A stretch of DNA of 64,000 nt, taken from Nocardiopsis sp. TSRI0078. Lineage in GTDB: Bacteria; Actinomycetota; Actinomycetes; Streptosporangiales; Streptosporangiaceae. Numbering within the stretch: the stretch's first letter is position 1; the number at the start of each line of letters is the position of its first letter. The notes under the pieces were generated by a model. The model saw only the letters and a list, made by a program, of their open reading frames with translations, was not told the DNA's origin and made no database searches. Both the position numbers and the translations under genes were made by a program. Location of the stretch: contig NZ_LWLB01000012.1 in assembly GCF_001905145.1 (NCBI RefSeq), positions 62,001-126,000 on the forward strand. Direction: 5' to 3'. Positions 43,249-51,279 of the stretch are shown in pieces.

Positions 43249-43722
43249 ATGGCCTCACGGTTGGCGACCCCGTTGGACAGCGTTGACCAGCGCATCCTCT
43301 CCGAGCTCCAGCAGGACGGGCGGTTGTCCTACAACGAGCTGTCCCGCCGGGTGAACCTGTCGGCGCCCGCGGTGGCCGACCGCGTACGCCGCCTCACCGA
43401 CCGCGGGGTGATCACCGGCTACCACGCGCACGTGGACCCGGCCGCCGCGGGACTGCCGGTGACCGCGCTGGTGCGCATGGAGTGCTTCGGCGCGCACTGC
43501 CTGCTGCGCGAGCACTCCTCGCTGGAGCTGCCGGAGATCCTCCAGGTCCACCGGGTGACCGGGGACGACTGCTGCGTCCTGCTCATCGCGGTCCGCTCCA
43601 TGGAGCACTTCGAGGAGGTCATCGACAGGCTCGCCGAACACGGCCGCCCCTCCAGTACCATGGTCATGTCCAGCCCGGTGCCCTGGCGCGCCGTGACGGC
43701 GCCCGTGTCGGGGCGCCCCTGA
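43249..43722 (+). CDS. Lrp/AsnC-family regulator (KynR-like)
   Basis: Regulator of 157 aa with winged helix (LDSVDQRILSELQQDGRLSYNE, in part) and RAM domain (ILQVHRVTGDDCCVLLIAV). It is divergent from kynA-kynU, the same arrangement as KynR in proteobacteria, where kynurenine activates the kyn genes. ATG at 43249 with GGGAG upstream. The function is inferred from position and family. Confidence 0.85.
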   Translation: MASRLATPLDSVDQRILSELQQDGRLSYNELSRRVNLSAPAVADRVRRLTDRGVITGYHAHVDPAAAGLPVTALVRMECFGAHCLLREHSSLELPEILQVHRVTGDDCCVLLIAVRSMEHFEEVIDRLAEHGRPSSTMVMSSPVPWRAVTAPVSGRP

Positions 43723-43859
43723 GCGGCGGTCCGCCCCGGGCAAGCCCCATGCGGGCCCGACCCGCGCGAGAACGCGTGCCCCACCGGTTCGCCTAGTGGG
43801 CTGACCGGATACGTCGCCGGTGTGACAAGAGTTTCCGGTCACCCCACTAGAGTTCTGTG

Positions 43860-44141
43860 GTGAGCGTTCTCATCGACACACCCCTCTGGCCCGGACCGCG
43901 CGGCTGGCTGTTCGCCCATCTGGTCAGCGACCGCTCCCACGAGGAGCTGCACGCCTTCGCCCGCGCCCTCGGCGTGGGCCCCCGCGCGTTCGATCGCGAC
44001 CACTACGACATCCCCGAGCACCTGCACGCACGCGCCCTGGAGCTGGGCGCCGAGCACGTCGGCAGCCGCGAGCTGGTCACCCGTCTGCGCGCGTCGGGGC
44101 TGCGGCGGCCCAAGCCCGCACGGGCACGCGGCCGCGCCTGA
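43860..44141 (+). CDS. DUF4031 domain protein
   Basis: Protein of 93 aa nearly all DUF4031: a VLIDTPLWPGPRGWLFAHLVSD opening (part of the family signature), then ELHAFARALGV, FDRDHYDIPEH and SRELVTRLRASGLR. Function unknown. Two GTG codons stand in tandem (43857, 43860). A -10-like TAGAGT at 43848-43853 places the transcription start at about 43860, so the message is probably leaderless. Confidence 0.85.
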   Translation: MSVLIDTPLWPGPRGWLFAHLVSDRSHEELHAFARALGVGPRAFDRDHYDIPEHLHARALELGAEHVGSRELVTRLRASGLRRPKPARARGRA

Positions 44142-44193
44142 GCATCCCGGGCCGGGGTCGGTCGGGCCCCGCTGCGCCCGAGGCGCGGCCCGC

Positions 44194-44883
44194 TCAGGGC
44201 GGGGGCTCCTCCTCCGGGGGCAGCGCCTCCAGCCGGTCGAGCTCGGCGAGCATGTTCACCCGGGCGCGCGCCTCCCAGTGCGCGCGCCCGAACGGGGTGT
44301 GGAACAGGTGCGGCGCCTCCAGCAGCGACCGCAGCACCCCGGCGCGGCCCGCGCGGAACTCCTCGTCGGGAACGTGGCGGTACTCGGCGCGGATCGCCGT
44401 CGTGTAGGCCAGGTACTCGTCGGCCGGAGCGGCCAGCACGGACAGGTCGGCGTCGCAGACCACCGCACCGTCGGCGTCCCACCTGCCGGGCCGGTGCGTC
44501 GCGGTCACCCCGACCAGGCGCGCGACCTCGCGGGCGAACGCGGGCCCGGCCCCCATCAGGGACAGCAGCCGCTCGGCCAGTTCCGCGCTCTCCCTCTCGT
44601 CGCGTCCGGGGACCCCCTCGTAGACGGCGTCGTGGAACCAGACCGCGTAGCGGACGCGGTCGGCGTCGCGCGCCTCGTTCCGCAGGAGGCCGACCGCGCG
44701 CAGCGTGGCCTCCAGGTGGGTGAGCGTGTGGTAGCGGCGGTGCGGCTCACTCCAGCGGCCCAGGAGCTCGGCACCGACCGCGACCGCCTCGGGGGTGTTC
44801 CCGGCGAGCTCGCGCCAGGCGGCCTCCATCCGGGCCTCGACCTTCCGGTTCGGCGGCGCACCGCCGGGGCTGTGGGAGCTCAT
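44194..44883 (-). CDS. HD-domain metal-dependent phosphohydrolase-like protein
   Basis: Protein of 229 aa. Conserved blocks are RRYHTLTHLEATLRAV, AVWFHDAVYEG (the HD pair) and a later VCDADLSVLAAP segment; these match the family of predicted HD phosphohydrolases. Probably acts on a nucleotide or phosphate ester, substrate unknown. Start ATG at 44881-44883. It lies downstream of the response-regulator gene's 3' end on the same strand. Confidence 0.86.
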   Translation of the reverse strand: MSSHSPGGAPPNRKVEARMEAAWRELAGNTPEAVAVGAELLGRWSEPHRRYHTLTHLEATLRAVGLLRNEARDADRVRYAVWFHDAVYEGVPGRDERESAELAERLLSLMGAGPAFAREVARLVGVTATHRPGRWDADGAVVCDADLSVLAAPADEYLAYTTAIRAEYRHVPDEEFRAGRAGVLRSLLEAPHLFHTPFGRAHWEARARVNMLAELDRLEALPPEEEPPP

Positions 44884-44915
44884 GTCCCCATTCTCCCCAC
44901 ACGGTCGCTCCGGAC

Positions 44916-45578
44916 TCAGGTGAGGGAGGTGTCCACGAGCCCGGCCTCGTAGGCGAGGATGGCCGCCTGCACCCTGTTGCGCATCTCCAGGCGGTTGAGG
45001 ATGGCGCTGACGTAGCTCTTGACGGTGCCCTCCACCAGGAACAGCCGCTCGGCGATGTCGGCGTTGGACAGCCCCGCGCCCACCAGGGCCAGCACCTCGC
45101 GCTCGCGCTGGGTGAGCTCCTCGATCCGTGCCGCGGCGGCCGCCTCCCGGGCGGCCCGGGCCCCGCCGAACCTGGCGATCACCTGCCGCGCCACCTGCGG
45201 GGACAGGTAGGCGCCGCCGTCGGCGACGGCGTGCACCCCGCTGATCAGCTCGCGCGGGTCCCCGGCCTTGAGCAGGAAGCCGCTGGCGCCGCCGCCGAGC
45301 GCCTGGGAGACGTAGCCGTCCTCGCCGAAGGTGGTGAGGATGACCACGGCGGTGGAGGGCGCGGCCCTGCGGATCTCGGCCGTGGCGGCGAGGCCGTCCA
45401 TCCGGGGCATCCGGATGTCCAGCAGCGCCACGTCGGGGCGGTGGGAGAGCACCATCTCGACGGCCTCGCGCCCGTCCGCGGCCTCGGCCACCACCTCGAT
45501 CTCCGGGTCGCTGCGCATGATCGCCCGCACACCGGCGCGGATCATCGCCTCGTCGTCGGCGAGCAGCACCCTGATCAC
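44916..45578 (-). CDS. NarL/LuxR-family response regulator
   Basis: Regulator of 220 aa. Receiver domain with acidic pocket ADDE, phospho-acceptor D54 in ALLDIRMP and the conserved K in FLLKAGD, then a LuxR-type helix-turn-helix (LTQREREVLALVGAGLSNAD). Start GTG at 45576-45578 with AAGGAGGG upstream, 41 nt after the kinase stop. It is the partner of the adjacent histidine kinase. Target genes unknown; the divergent MFS gene is a candidate. Confidence 0.94.
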   Translation of the reverse strand: MIRVLLADDEAMIRAGVRAIMRSDPEIEVVAEAADGREAVEMVLSHRPDVALLDIRMPRMDGLAATAEIRRAAPSTAVVILTTFGEDGYVSQALGGGASGFLLKAGDPRELISGVHAVADGGAYLSPQVARQVIARFGGARAAREAAAAARIEELTQREREVLALVGAGLSNADIAERLFLVEGTVKSYVSAILNRLEMRNRVQAAILAYEAGLVDTSLT

Positions 45579-45619
45579 GTCTGTTCCCTCCTTGCGGCGT
45601 CCGGTTCGGGGGTCCCTGG

Positions 45620-47227
45620 TCAACGTAGCGGCGCCTCTCCCTTGGTCAGCAGGCGCCCCTCGGCGAAGCACACCTGGTAGAGGACCGTCTCGGCCGCGAA
45701 GAGCCCCGTGTCGCTGCGGTAGTAGCTGCACGTGGCGCCCGGGGGGACGGCGTCCTCCTCCAGCATCCGGGCGTCCACGTACATCGAGGCCGCCGGAAGC
45801 ACCTCCTCCACCTCGGCCTGGCTGTCCCCGACCCTCAGGGCGGCGAACTCCTCCGGGGCCAGCGCGGTCTCCTCCATGTTCCCGGCGGTGATCCAGCCCA
45901 GGACGAGGCCGACCGTCACGGCCGCCATGACCGGCAGCAGCACCAGGGCCAGCGACCAGCCGCGCACCCTGCGCCGGGCGGCCGACTGGAGCTGGTCGAT
46001 CTCGGCGCCGCCCTCCGTCGAGGGCCCCGCCTCGACGGTGCCGTCCAGCGGCATGACCGCGCAGACCTCCCAGCCTCCGCCGCCGTCCGGTCCGGCGGCG
46101 AAGGAGCCCCCGGTCAGGCGGACGCGCTCGCGCAGGCCGATGAGTCCGCGCCTGCCGCCCTCCTCCGCCTTCGGACGCCGCCCCCGGGGCGCGGAGTTGA
46201 CCACCCGGACCTCCACCCGCTCCCCGTTCGCGGTGAGCCACACGGTCACCTCGGAGCCGGGCGCGTACTTGGCGGCGTTGGTGAGCGACTCCTGGACGAC
46301 CCGGTGGACCGCCCGGTCGACCATCGACGGCAGACCGGCGGTGTCGCCGTCGCGTACCAGGGCGACCCGCATCCCGGAGTCGCGGACCCGGCCGACCAGG
46401 GCGGCGACGCCCTCGTCCGCGGGGGACATGGGGACGGGTTCGGCTTCGGTGCGCAGCACGCCGATGATCTCCCGCAGGTGCTGGGTGGCGGTGACGGCTG
46501 TGGCGCGCAGCTCGGCGGCCGAGCGGCGGTGCTCCTCCGCCAGGTCGGGGGTGACCTCCAGCGCTCCGGCGCGCAGGGCGATGAGACTGAGTTCGTGGCC
46601 CAGGGAGTCGTGCATGTCCTGGGCGATGCGGGAGCGCTCGCGCAACCGGACCTGGTCGACGGTGAGCCGGTGCTCGCGTTGGAGCTGCCTGGCGTGTTCC
46701 CAGCCCGCGGTGGCCAGGGCGACGTGCTGGCGCCGGTAGACGCCCACCAGCCAGGGAAGCACGACGCTGAACACCATGGTGCTCACGGTGGTGGTCCACA
46801 CCATCACGTCGTCGGGCCTGGTCAGGACCGCCGCCGCCAGCCACAGCACGGTGCCGGAGACGAAGAGGGCCACCGCGGACCACACGTCGGGCATGCGGCG
46901 CCCGACCAGGTAGGCCACGCAGAGCACCAGGACGCTGAAGCCGTACACCCAGAACGAGCCGAGCAGGGCCACGACCAGGGAGAGCAGCGGGTAGAGGCGG
47001 CCGAGCACGACGACCAGGGCGGTCAGCGCGGCGCTGGCCACCGCGGTGGCCAGCGCCTCGTCGGCGGGCAGGTGCCCGGAGGCCCACCGGAAGAGGACCT
47101 CCACCAGGCACAGGGCGGTGATCGCGGCCCCGAACAGCACGTCGCGCAGGACGGCGCCCCTGGTGGGCCAGCCCGCCAGGGGACGCAGTGCACGCTGGAC
47201 GAACGCGCGCGGTTCGGACAGATCCAT
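45620..47227 (-). CDS. NarL-type sensor histidine kinase with C-terminal membrane span and external tail
   Basis: Kinase of 535 aa. Multi-span N-terminal membrane domain (about 28-170), HisKA_3 dimerisation box RSRIAQDMHDSLGHELS (phospho-His H206), HATPase with VVQESLTNAAKYAPG and GLIGLRERV (to about 400). Then an extra TM helix (about 423-446) and a tail of about 90 residues with two cysteines (GATCSYY, QVCFAEG). Such a post-catalytic membrane span is unusual in this family. Start ATG at 47225-47227; divergent from an MFS transporter. Confidence 0.9.
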   Translation of the reverse strand: MDLSEPRAFVQRALRPLAGWPTRGAVLRDVLFGAAITALCLVEVLFRWASGHLPADEALATAVASAALTALVVVLGRLYPLLSLVVALLGSFWVYGFSVLVLCVAYLVGRRMPDVWSAVALFVSGTVLWLAAAVLTRPDDVMVWTTTVSTMVFSVVLPWLVGVYRRQHVALATAGWEHARQLQREHRLTVDQVRLRERSRIAQDMHDSLGHELSLIALRAGALEVTPDLAEEHRRSAAELRATAVTATQHLREIIGVLRTEAEPVPMSPADEGVAALVGRVRDSGMRVALVRDGDTAGLPSMVDRAVHRVVQESLTNAAKYAPGSEVTVWLTANGERVEVRVVNSAPRGRRPKAEEGGRRGLIGLRERVRLTGGSFAAGPDGGGGWEVCAVMPLDGTVEAGPSTEGGAEIDQLQSAARRRVRGWSLALVLLPVMAAVTVGLVLGWITAGNMEETALAPEEFAALRVGDSQAEVEEVLPAASMYVDARMLEEDAVPPGATCSYYRSDTGLFAAETVLYQVCFAEGRLLTKGEAPLR

Positions 47228-47492
47228 GCCGGTGAACCTACACACTCCGCCGGCGGGGCGGCACTGCCGAAAGTCAGGGTGGTGCTCCGTCCCTCCGTCG
47301 GAACCCGCGGTCCTCCCCGGCTCCGCCGGGCCTTCCCCGGGCGCTTCACGAAGGGGAGGAGGGAGCGGGAACCGGGCCCACCGCCGGGAACCGGCCATAT
47401 CATGGGATGAATTTCGGCCCTCCCGCGATTGCCCGCGCCGCACCGCCGTGCTGGGATCCGGGAGGCGGGAACCACAACAGGACGAGGGACGG

Positions 47493-48752
47493 ATGTCACC
47501 ACTGCAGACCCTGCGGCGCATGCACGACATCGCCGGATGGCCGCTGCTCCTGACCACCTTCCTGGCCCGCCTGCCCATCTCCATGTCCCTGATCGGGCTG
47601 CTCACACTGGTCACCGCCACGACCGGCAGCGTGGCCGCGGCCGGTGCGGTGACCGGCGCCTTCGCCCTCGGCGAGACCGTGGGCGGCCCCGTCATCGCCC
47701 GCTTCGCCGACCGGCACGGCCAGCGGGTCCCCGTGCTGGTCACCGCGCTCGTGGACGCCGTACTGATCACCGTGCTCGTCTACGCCGTCCTGGCCGGGGC
47801 CTCCGCCCCCGTCCTGGCCGCGCTGGCCGCCGTGGCGGGTATGTGCATGCCCCAGATCGGCCCCATGGCCCGCACGCGGTGGGTGGTGCTGATCCGGCGG
47901 GCCGGGCACCGCGGCGTGCAGCGGGAGCGCTCGCTGGCGGCGGCCATGTCGGTCGAGGGAGTGCTGGACGAGGCCGCCTTCGTCCTCGGCCCCGCGCTGG
48001 TGGGCCTGCTCACCGTGGCCCTCTCACCGTCGGCGAGCGTCCTGGGCGCCGCGGCGCTCATCGGCCTCTTCGGGGCCGCGTTCGCCCTGCACCCCACCGC
48101 GCCGCCCGGAGCCCCTCCCGCCCCCGGCGCCGAGGGCCGCATCGCCACGCCCGCGCTGCTGGTACTGACCGTCCCCATGTTCTGCCAGGGCCTGTTCTTC
48201 GGAGGCATGTCCACCGGTGTGACCGCGTTCGCCGCCGCCTCGGGGCACGGCGACCTGTCCGGGCTGATGTACGCGGTGATGGGCGCCAGCAGCGCCGCCG
48301 CGGGGCTGATGATGGCCTCCCTGCCCGTGGGGTTCGCTCTCACGGTGCGCACCCGGGTCGCGGCGGGCGCGCTGTTCCTGCTCACACTGCCGCTGTACCT
48401 GGACCACGGCGCGGTCGGTCTGGCGGTGTCCGTCTTCGTGCTGGGCGCGGCGATCGGCCCGCACATCGTGAGCCTGTTCGGGCTGATCGAGCGGGCCGCC
48501 CCGGCCAGCCGCCTGTCCCAGTCGATGGCCGTCGTCCTGAGCTGCCTGATCCTGGGCCAGGCGCTGGGGTCGACGGTCTCGGGCGCCCTCGCCGGCGCCC
48601 ACGGCCACCAGGGGGCGTTCGCGCTGGCCACCCTGGGCGGGCTGGTCTCCTTCGCGGTGGCCACGCTGGCCATGCGCACCCGCTGGTACGGCCCCACGGA
48701 GGGCGGATCGCCCTCCCCCGAGGCGATGACGGAACCCGCGCAGGAGGGCTGA
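47493..48752 (+). CDS. MFS transporter
   Basis: Polytopic membrane protein of 419 aa with about 12 hydrophobic segments. A motif A-like loop (ARFADRHGQRVP) follows TM2 and a helix break occurs mid-protein (PPGAPPAPGAEGR). Resembles actinobacterial drug/metabolite efflux proteins; substrate unknown. ATG at 47493 with GAGGGACGG upstream. It is divergent from the two-component system, which may control it. Confidence 0.88.
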   Translation: MSPLQTLRRMHDIAGWPLLLTTFLARLPISMSLIGLLTLVTATTGSVAAAGAVTGAFALGETVGGPVIARFADRHGQRVPVLVTALVDAVLITVLVYAVLAGASAPVLAALAAVAGMCMPQIGPMARTRWVVLIRRAGHRGVQRERSLAAAMSVEGVLDEAAFVLGPALVGLLTVALSPSASVLGAAALIGLFGAAFALHPTAPPGAPPAPGAEGRIATPALLVLTVPMFCQGLFFGGMSTGVTAFAAASGHGDLSGLMYAVMGASSAAAGLMMASLPVGFALTVRTRVAAGALFLLTLPLYLDHGAVGLAVSVFVLGAAIGPHIVSLFGLIERAAPASRLSQSMAVVLSCLILGQALGSTVSGALAGAHGHQGAFALATLGGLVSFAVATLAMRTRWYGPTEGGSPSPEAMTEPAQEG

Positions 48753-48902
48753 GAGGGGCACCTTGCATGAACAGGGTGATCCCGGGAACATCGGGCGTTA
48801 AACCCGCGTTAAAGAGGCGCCCATCGTTCAGACTCCGACCTAGGCTCGATGATCGTGCTCGACCTACTGGCCACCATCGGCCCCCGCCGCAAAGAGGTGC
48901 CC

Positions 48903-49316
48903 GTGCCACAGCTCAACGGGCTCGCCCGCGTCACTCTGTCGGTCCGCGACCGCGACGAGAGTGTGCGCTTCTACCGCACGGTCCTGGGCTTCCAGGTCCT
49001 GGGCAAGCGCGATCACGAGGGCACACGGCGCACCGAGTGCCGGCACCCGGCCTCGGGACTGCTGCTGGCGCTCATACAGCACCGAGACAACTTCAAGGGC
49101 AGGTTCGACCGCAGGCACTGCGGCCTGGACCGCCTCACCCTGGGTGTGGCCAACCTGGGCGAACTGGAGGCCTGGGAGGAGCGCTTCGCGGAGATGGACG
49201 TGGAGCACTCTCCGGTGATGCACGGCGAGGAGGGCTCCACACTGCTCTTCTACGACCCGGACGGCACCGAACTGGCCCTGTTCGCCCGCGCCGAGCTCGA
49301 CGCCGACGACAGCTGA
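48903..49316 (+). CDS. VOC-family (glyoxalase/bleomycin resistance fold) protein
   Basis: Single vicinal-oxygen-chelate domain of about 137 aa. It opens with ARVTLSVRDRDESVRFYRTVLGF and ends with LLFYDPDGTELALFAR, the classic first and last strands. Possible metal ligands include the glutamate in GTELALF and the histidine in LALIQH. Start GTG at 48903 with AAAGAGG upstream; an ATG at 48849 would sit on a -10-like TAGGCT and is less likely. Substrate unknown. Confidence 0.82.
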   Translation: MPQLNGLARVTLSVRDRDESVRFYRTVLGFQVLGKRDHEGTRRTECRHPASGLLLALIQHRDNFKGRFDRRHCGLDRLTLGVANLGELEAWEERFAEMDVEHSPVMHGEEGSTLLFYDPDGTELALFARAELDADDS

Positions 49317-49430
49317 GGGCGCGGCCGGGCTCCACGGCAGGGGCCCGCACCGTCGGACGGGCGCCCCGGCGCGGGTGACGGCGGGGGCGGCCGCGCCGCA
49401 GCCGTCCGTCCCCCGGCCCCGTGGAACTCC

Positions 49431-50201
49431 CTACTCCACCCCGACCAGCTTCAGCCGCACGTCGCGCTCGGCCAGGTCGTCCACGGCGGAGCGCGGCAGC
49501 CTGTCGTCGGTGATGATGAGGTCGAACTCCTCCAGGCTGGCCACCCTGAAGGTGCCGAACTTGCCGTACTTGGTGCTGTCGACGGTGAGCACGCTCTTGG
49601 AGGCGATCCGCAGCAGCGCCTGCTTGGCGACCACCTTGGCCTCCGAGGGTGTGGTCGATCCGCGCTCGGCGTCCCAGGAGCTGCTGGCGATGAAGGCCAG
49701 GTCCACGTTCACCTGGCGCAGGAAGTCGGCGGTGAAGCGGCCGACCGAGGAGTGGTCCGAGTGCGAGACCACGCCACCGGTGTGGATCAGCTCGATCCCC
49801 GGGTACTCCATCAGGTGGCCGACGACGTTGAAGTCGCTGGTGATGACGGTCAGGCCGACCTTGTCGGTCAGCAGCGGGACCATCTGCAGCGTGGTCGTGC
49901 CCGCGTCCAGGTAGATGGTGAAGTTCTCCCGGACCAGGTCGGCGGCGGCCCGCGCTATGGCCCGCTTGGCGGGCACCTCCAGCTGGGCCTTGGCCAGGTA
50001 GGAGGGCTCGCTCTTGAGCCGCGCGGCGAGACGCACCCCACCGGTGACCGACAGGACCTTGCCGTCGTTCTCCAGCGCCTGGATGTCGCGCCGAACCGTC
50101 ATGTGGGACACGGACAGCATCGACGTGAGCTCGTTGATGCTCAGCACGTGGCGCTCCTGGAGGAGCTTGAGGATGTGCTCTCGTCGCTGGTCCGGAATCA
50201 T
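49431..50201 (-). CDS. DeoR-family transcriptional regulator
   Basis: Repressor of 256 aa with an N-terminal DeoR helix-turn-helix (RREHILKLLQERHVLSINEL, then SHMTVRRDIQALE) and a DeoR sensor domain with LDAGTTTLQMVP, VITSDFN and HTGGVV, which bind phosphorylated sugars or related effectors. Start ATG at 50199-50201. Divergent from the degenerate GDPD gene across 234 bp. No sugar operon is adjacent, so the target is unknown. Confidence 0.9.
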   Translation of the reverse strand: MIPDQRREHILKLLQERHVLSINELTSMLSVSHMTVRRDIQALENDGKVLSVTGGVRLAARLKSEPSYLAKAQLEVPAKRAIARAAADLVRENFTIYLDAGTTTLQMVPLLTDKVGLTVITSDFNVVGHLMEYPGIELIHTGGVVSHSDHSSVGRFTADFLRQVNVDLAFIASSSWDAERGSTTPSEAKVVAKQALLRIASKSVLTVDSTKYGKFGTFRVASLEEFDLIITDDRLPRSAVDDLAERDVRLKLVGVE

Positions 50202-50435
50202 CGTTCGCCTCACACTCAGGGGACGGCCATGGGAACGCCGTACGGTCACGACGCCGTGTAACAAAGTTTCCCAGTTCGCCGCAGCGCGTCGGCGCTCGCG
50301 GGGCGTGAATCCGCTCGCAATCGCGGCGCCGCGTGTGCGCGCCGCCGCCTCGCGCGAGATCCGGCCGTGTCGCCCGGGCGGACGTTTTTCCTGTTTACAC
50401 CACGTGGAGCGGAAGTCTTTGCCACCCTTGGCACC

Positions 50436-51155
50436 ATGACGTTGTCCATCGCACTACGCGGAGACACCGCACGCTTCCCGGGAAACACCCTCCCGGCCCT
50501 GCGTTCAGCCTCGCGCGCCGGGGCGGACCTGGTCAAGATCGACGTTCACCTGACCTTCGACGGGTACCTCGTCCTGATCGACGAACGAGTCGCGGCCGCC
50601 CCCGGTTCCCCTCCCCGTCCCGTGGGCGAGCTGACCCTGGCCGAGCTGGCCGCCGCGCGCGAGGACGTGGAGCGGCGCGTGCCCACCCTCCTGGAGGTCC
50701 TGGCCGAGTTCGAGGGCGACGCTCCCCCGCCCCTGCTGGTGGACGCCGGCGCGCCGGAGGCCGCGCTCGCCGCGGACACCCTGCTGCGCGGGCGCGGGTT
50801 CGGCGACCAGGTGCTCTTCACCGGTTCCACCGAGACCCTCGGCGCGCTGCGCGCCCGCAGCCCCGACGCCCGGCTGATGCTGGCCTGGGACCAACCGGGG
50901 ATGCCTCCCGAGGACGTGACCCGGTCCCTGCGCCCGAACTTCCTCGGTACGCACTACACGCTGCTGACCCGGGAACTGGTCGAGGAGATACACCGTTCCG
51001 GCTGTCTCGTCACGGCCTGGACGGTGAACGACTTCCCGGAGATGGCCCGCGTGATGGGAATCGGCGTGGACGCGCTCGCCACGGAGCGGATCGAGGACCT
51101 GGTGTCGCTGACCACGGGCCGCGAGCGGGGGGAGCCGGCCCCCGACCCGGTCTGA
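50436..51155 (+). CDS. GDPD-fold protein lacking catalytic residues
   Basis: Protein of 239 aa with a clear glycerophosphodiester phosphodiesterase fold (LPALRSASRAGAD, DVHLTFDGYLVL, CLVTAWTVNDFPEMARVMGIGVDAL). The active-site positions are changed: HRG reads LRG (L7), ENT reads GNT (G16), the metal Glu before DV reads K34, and HD reads ID (I48). Hydrolysis by the family mechanism is therefore unlikely; a binding or structural role is inferred. Start ATG at 50436 lacks a good Shine-Dalgarno. Divergent from the DeoR gene and convergent with the SGNH hydrolase. Confidence 0.8.
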   Translation: MTLSIALRGDTARFPGNTLPALRSASRAGADLVKIDVHLTFDGYLVLIDERVAAAPGSPPRPVGELTLAELAAAREDVERRVPTLLEVLAEFEGDAPPPLLVDAGAPEAALAADTLLRGRGFGDQVLFTGSTETLGALRARSPDARLMLAWDQPGMPPEDVTRSLRPNFLGTHYTLLTRELVEEIHRSGCLVTAWTVNDFPEMARVMGIGVDALATERIEDLVSLTTGRERGEPAPDPV

Positions 51156-51279
51156 GGCGGACCGGTGCGTTCCCGCGCACGGGTGTTCGCCGGGGACGGC
51201 CCGCAGGAACCGGCGATGTCCGCGCTGACCCGTCGCATCCCGGCCGGGACCGGCCCGGCGAGCCTTCGCGGTCACCGCG

